Shown piece by piece: positions 63,363 to 64,000 of a stretch of 64,000 nucleotides of DNA. The notes beneath the pieces were generated by a model. It was not told where the DNA came from and ran no database searches. It saw only the letters and a list, made by a program, of their open reading frames with translations. A program made the position numbers and the translations under genes. Location: positions 1,488,001 to 1,552,000 of the forward strand of contig NZ_VKKU01000001.1 in the NCBI RefSeq assembly GCF_007280415.1, in the 5' to 3' direction. The DNA comes from Sphingorhabdus contaminans. Lineage in GTDB: Bacteria > Pseudomonadota > Alphaproteobacteria > Sphingomonadales > Sphingomonadaceae. The first letter of the stretch is position 1. Each line of letters starts with the position of its first letter.

Positions 63363-63389
63363 ACCGCAACATTAACGTTGCAATTGAAA

Positions 63390-63989
63390 CTATGCCAGCA
63401 AACTATCCAACCACTTTTCCGCAAGTCCCTCCGCCTCGTCGACACTGAAAGGCGCATTGCCGAGACTGAGTTCCAGCCAGAGCCCGTCGACCAACGCCGT
63501 CAACGCGACCGCCATCAGGCGCGGGTCATCAGGCGCACCGGGACAGAGGGCAATGAGGCGTTCCATATCCCGCCGGTTTTCGGCATAAATTTCCTCATGA
63601 ATGCGACCGATAACGGAATCGGTGCGCGACAGGCTCCAGAAAGCAATCCATGTCGCGAGCAATTCGGGGTCGGCGATCGGCTCGCGAAAACTGGCAGTCA
63701 CAAAGGCGAGTAGTCGGCCGCGCGGATTATCGACAGGCACCGTCTCCACCGCATCATGCAGGGCTTTCGCAACCCGTGCGCCGGTTGCACGATAGGTCGC
63801 GGCGACAAGCGCATCGATGCCATCAAAATAGTGCCGCAAAAGACCCGGCGACACTCCTGCTTCCACACAGATGGAGCGGACAGACGTACCTTGCGCACCT
63901 TGCGTTGCCAGACAATGCGCGCAGGCCGCAATCAAGGCCTCTCTGCGGATATCGGCGCTCTCGCGGGTAAAGGCTTGTCGAGTGCTCAT
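63390..63989 (-). CDS. TetR/AcrR family regulator (BetI-like)
   Basis: A 199-residue one-component repressor. The N-terminal helix-turn-helix (about residues 13-60, LIAACAHCLATQG and VRSICVEAGVSPGLLRHYFDG) is typical of TetR proteins. The C-terminal region (about 75-195) with WIAFWSLSRTD and the tail AEKWLDSLLA resembles the BetI-type TetR_C_6 ligand domain. The ATG at 63989 is just inside the window edge, so the gene appears complete. Being 27 bp upstream of kynA, it may control that operon; a role in choline-betaine control is not supported since no bet gene is visible. Confidence 0.85.
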   Translation of the reverse strand: MSTRQAFTRESADIRREALIAACAHCLATQGAQGTSVRSICVEAGVSPGLLRHYFDGIDALVAATYRATGARVAKALHDAVETVPVDNPRGRLLAFVTASFREPIADPELLATWIAFWSLSRTDSVIGRIHEEIYAENRRDMERLIALCPGAPDDPRLMAVALTALVDGLWLELSLGNAPFSVDEAEGLAEKWLDSLLA

Positions 63990-64000
63990 GCAGTTGTTAT

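Noticed and set aside
63390-63989. TetR gene as BetI, the betaine regulator
   Set aside because: No choline or betaine genes are visible, and the adjacent operon is for tryptophan breakdown.

Overview
The window reads as ordinary chromosome of a free-living alphaproteobacterium, most likely order Sphingomonadales. Supporting signs are the dense GC-rich coding, the rpsT-dnaA and mutM-ubiE-ubiB-coaBC-dut neighbourhoods, alphaproteobacterial families such as DUF1489, DciA (DUF721) and PAS_5, and an alphaproteobacterial LexA-type operator (GAAC-N7-GAAC). I see no rRNA, CRISPR array, phage or insertion sequence. There is one tRNA gene. The genus call is an inference from gene content and was not tested by a search.

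Layout. 0-6.5 kb: a leftward DUF4281, J-domain co-chaperone, YihY and FabI group, divergent from pdxH, a cation efflux pump, PhzF and an EF-hand protein, closed by two hairpins before a leftward cyclophilin. 6.6-14.5 kb: MgtE, DUF1489, a FrnE-like oxidoreductase, NudC, a Tat-exported serine hydrolase, MutY, DciA and two tandem exported DsbA-like proteins. 14.5-18.8 kb: SMC and an alpha/beta hydrolase, followed by a roughly 220-bp structured intergenic repeat. 19-24.4 kb: a DNA-repair island. An ATP-dependent ligase and its metallo-beta-lactamase exonuclease run left; a radical-SAM/HhH protein and a DUF4130-UdgX fusion run right, with a LexA-type box two bases before the radical-SAM start codon. 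24.4-29.7 kb: a GH36 alpha-galactosidase divergent from a sodium symporter and glycerol kinase, a set that would suit import and cleavage of a galactosyl-glycerol.

29.8-51.9 kb: mainly housekeeping genes: a PAS protein, dapE, Smr, MltA, a Tim44-like protein, secB, murJ, trpS, a DUF4136 lipoprotein, a zinc-ribbon/SH3-like membrane protein, dnaA, rpsT, mutM, ubiE, ubiB, coaBC, dut, a ThiF/MoeB protein, a class III sirtuin without a normal start codon, dapB, DUF898 and nth. 52.4-55.4 kb: a leftward three-gene valine-degradation operon. 56-58.6 kb: tRNA-Arg(CCG) and the ahpC-ahpF peroxide-defence pair, preceded by two perfect palindromes. 58.6-64 kb: an acyl-CoA dehydrogenase behind a 38-bp palindrome, a PhoD-like phosphatase, a kynureninase-like enzyme with tryptophan 2,3-dioxygenase, and a TetR-type regulator.

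The strongest biological story is the repair island. UdgX-type proteins bind uracil in DNA covalently, and the SOS-like operator suggests the radical-SAM-UdgX pair is damage-induced. The window also holds mutY, mutM, nth, nudC and dut, so base-lesion avoidance and repair is well represented. Functional statements rest on motifs read by eye and family knowledge; no database search was run.
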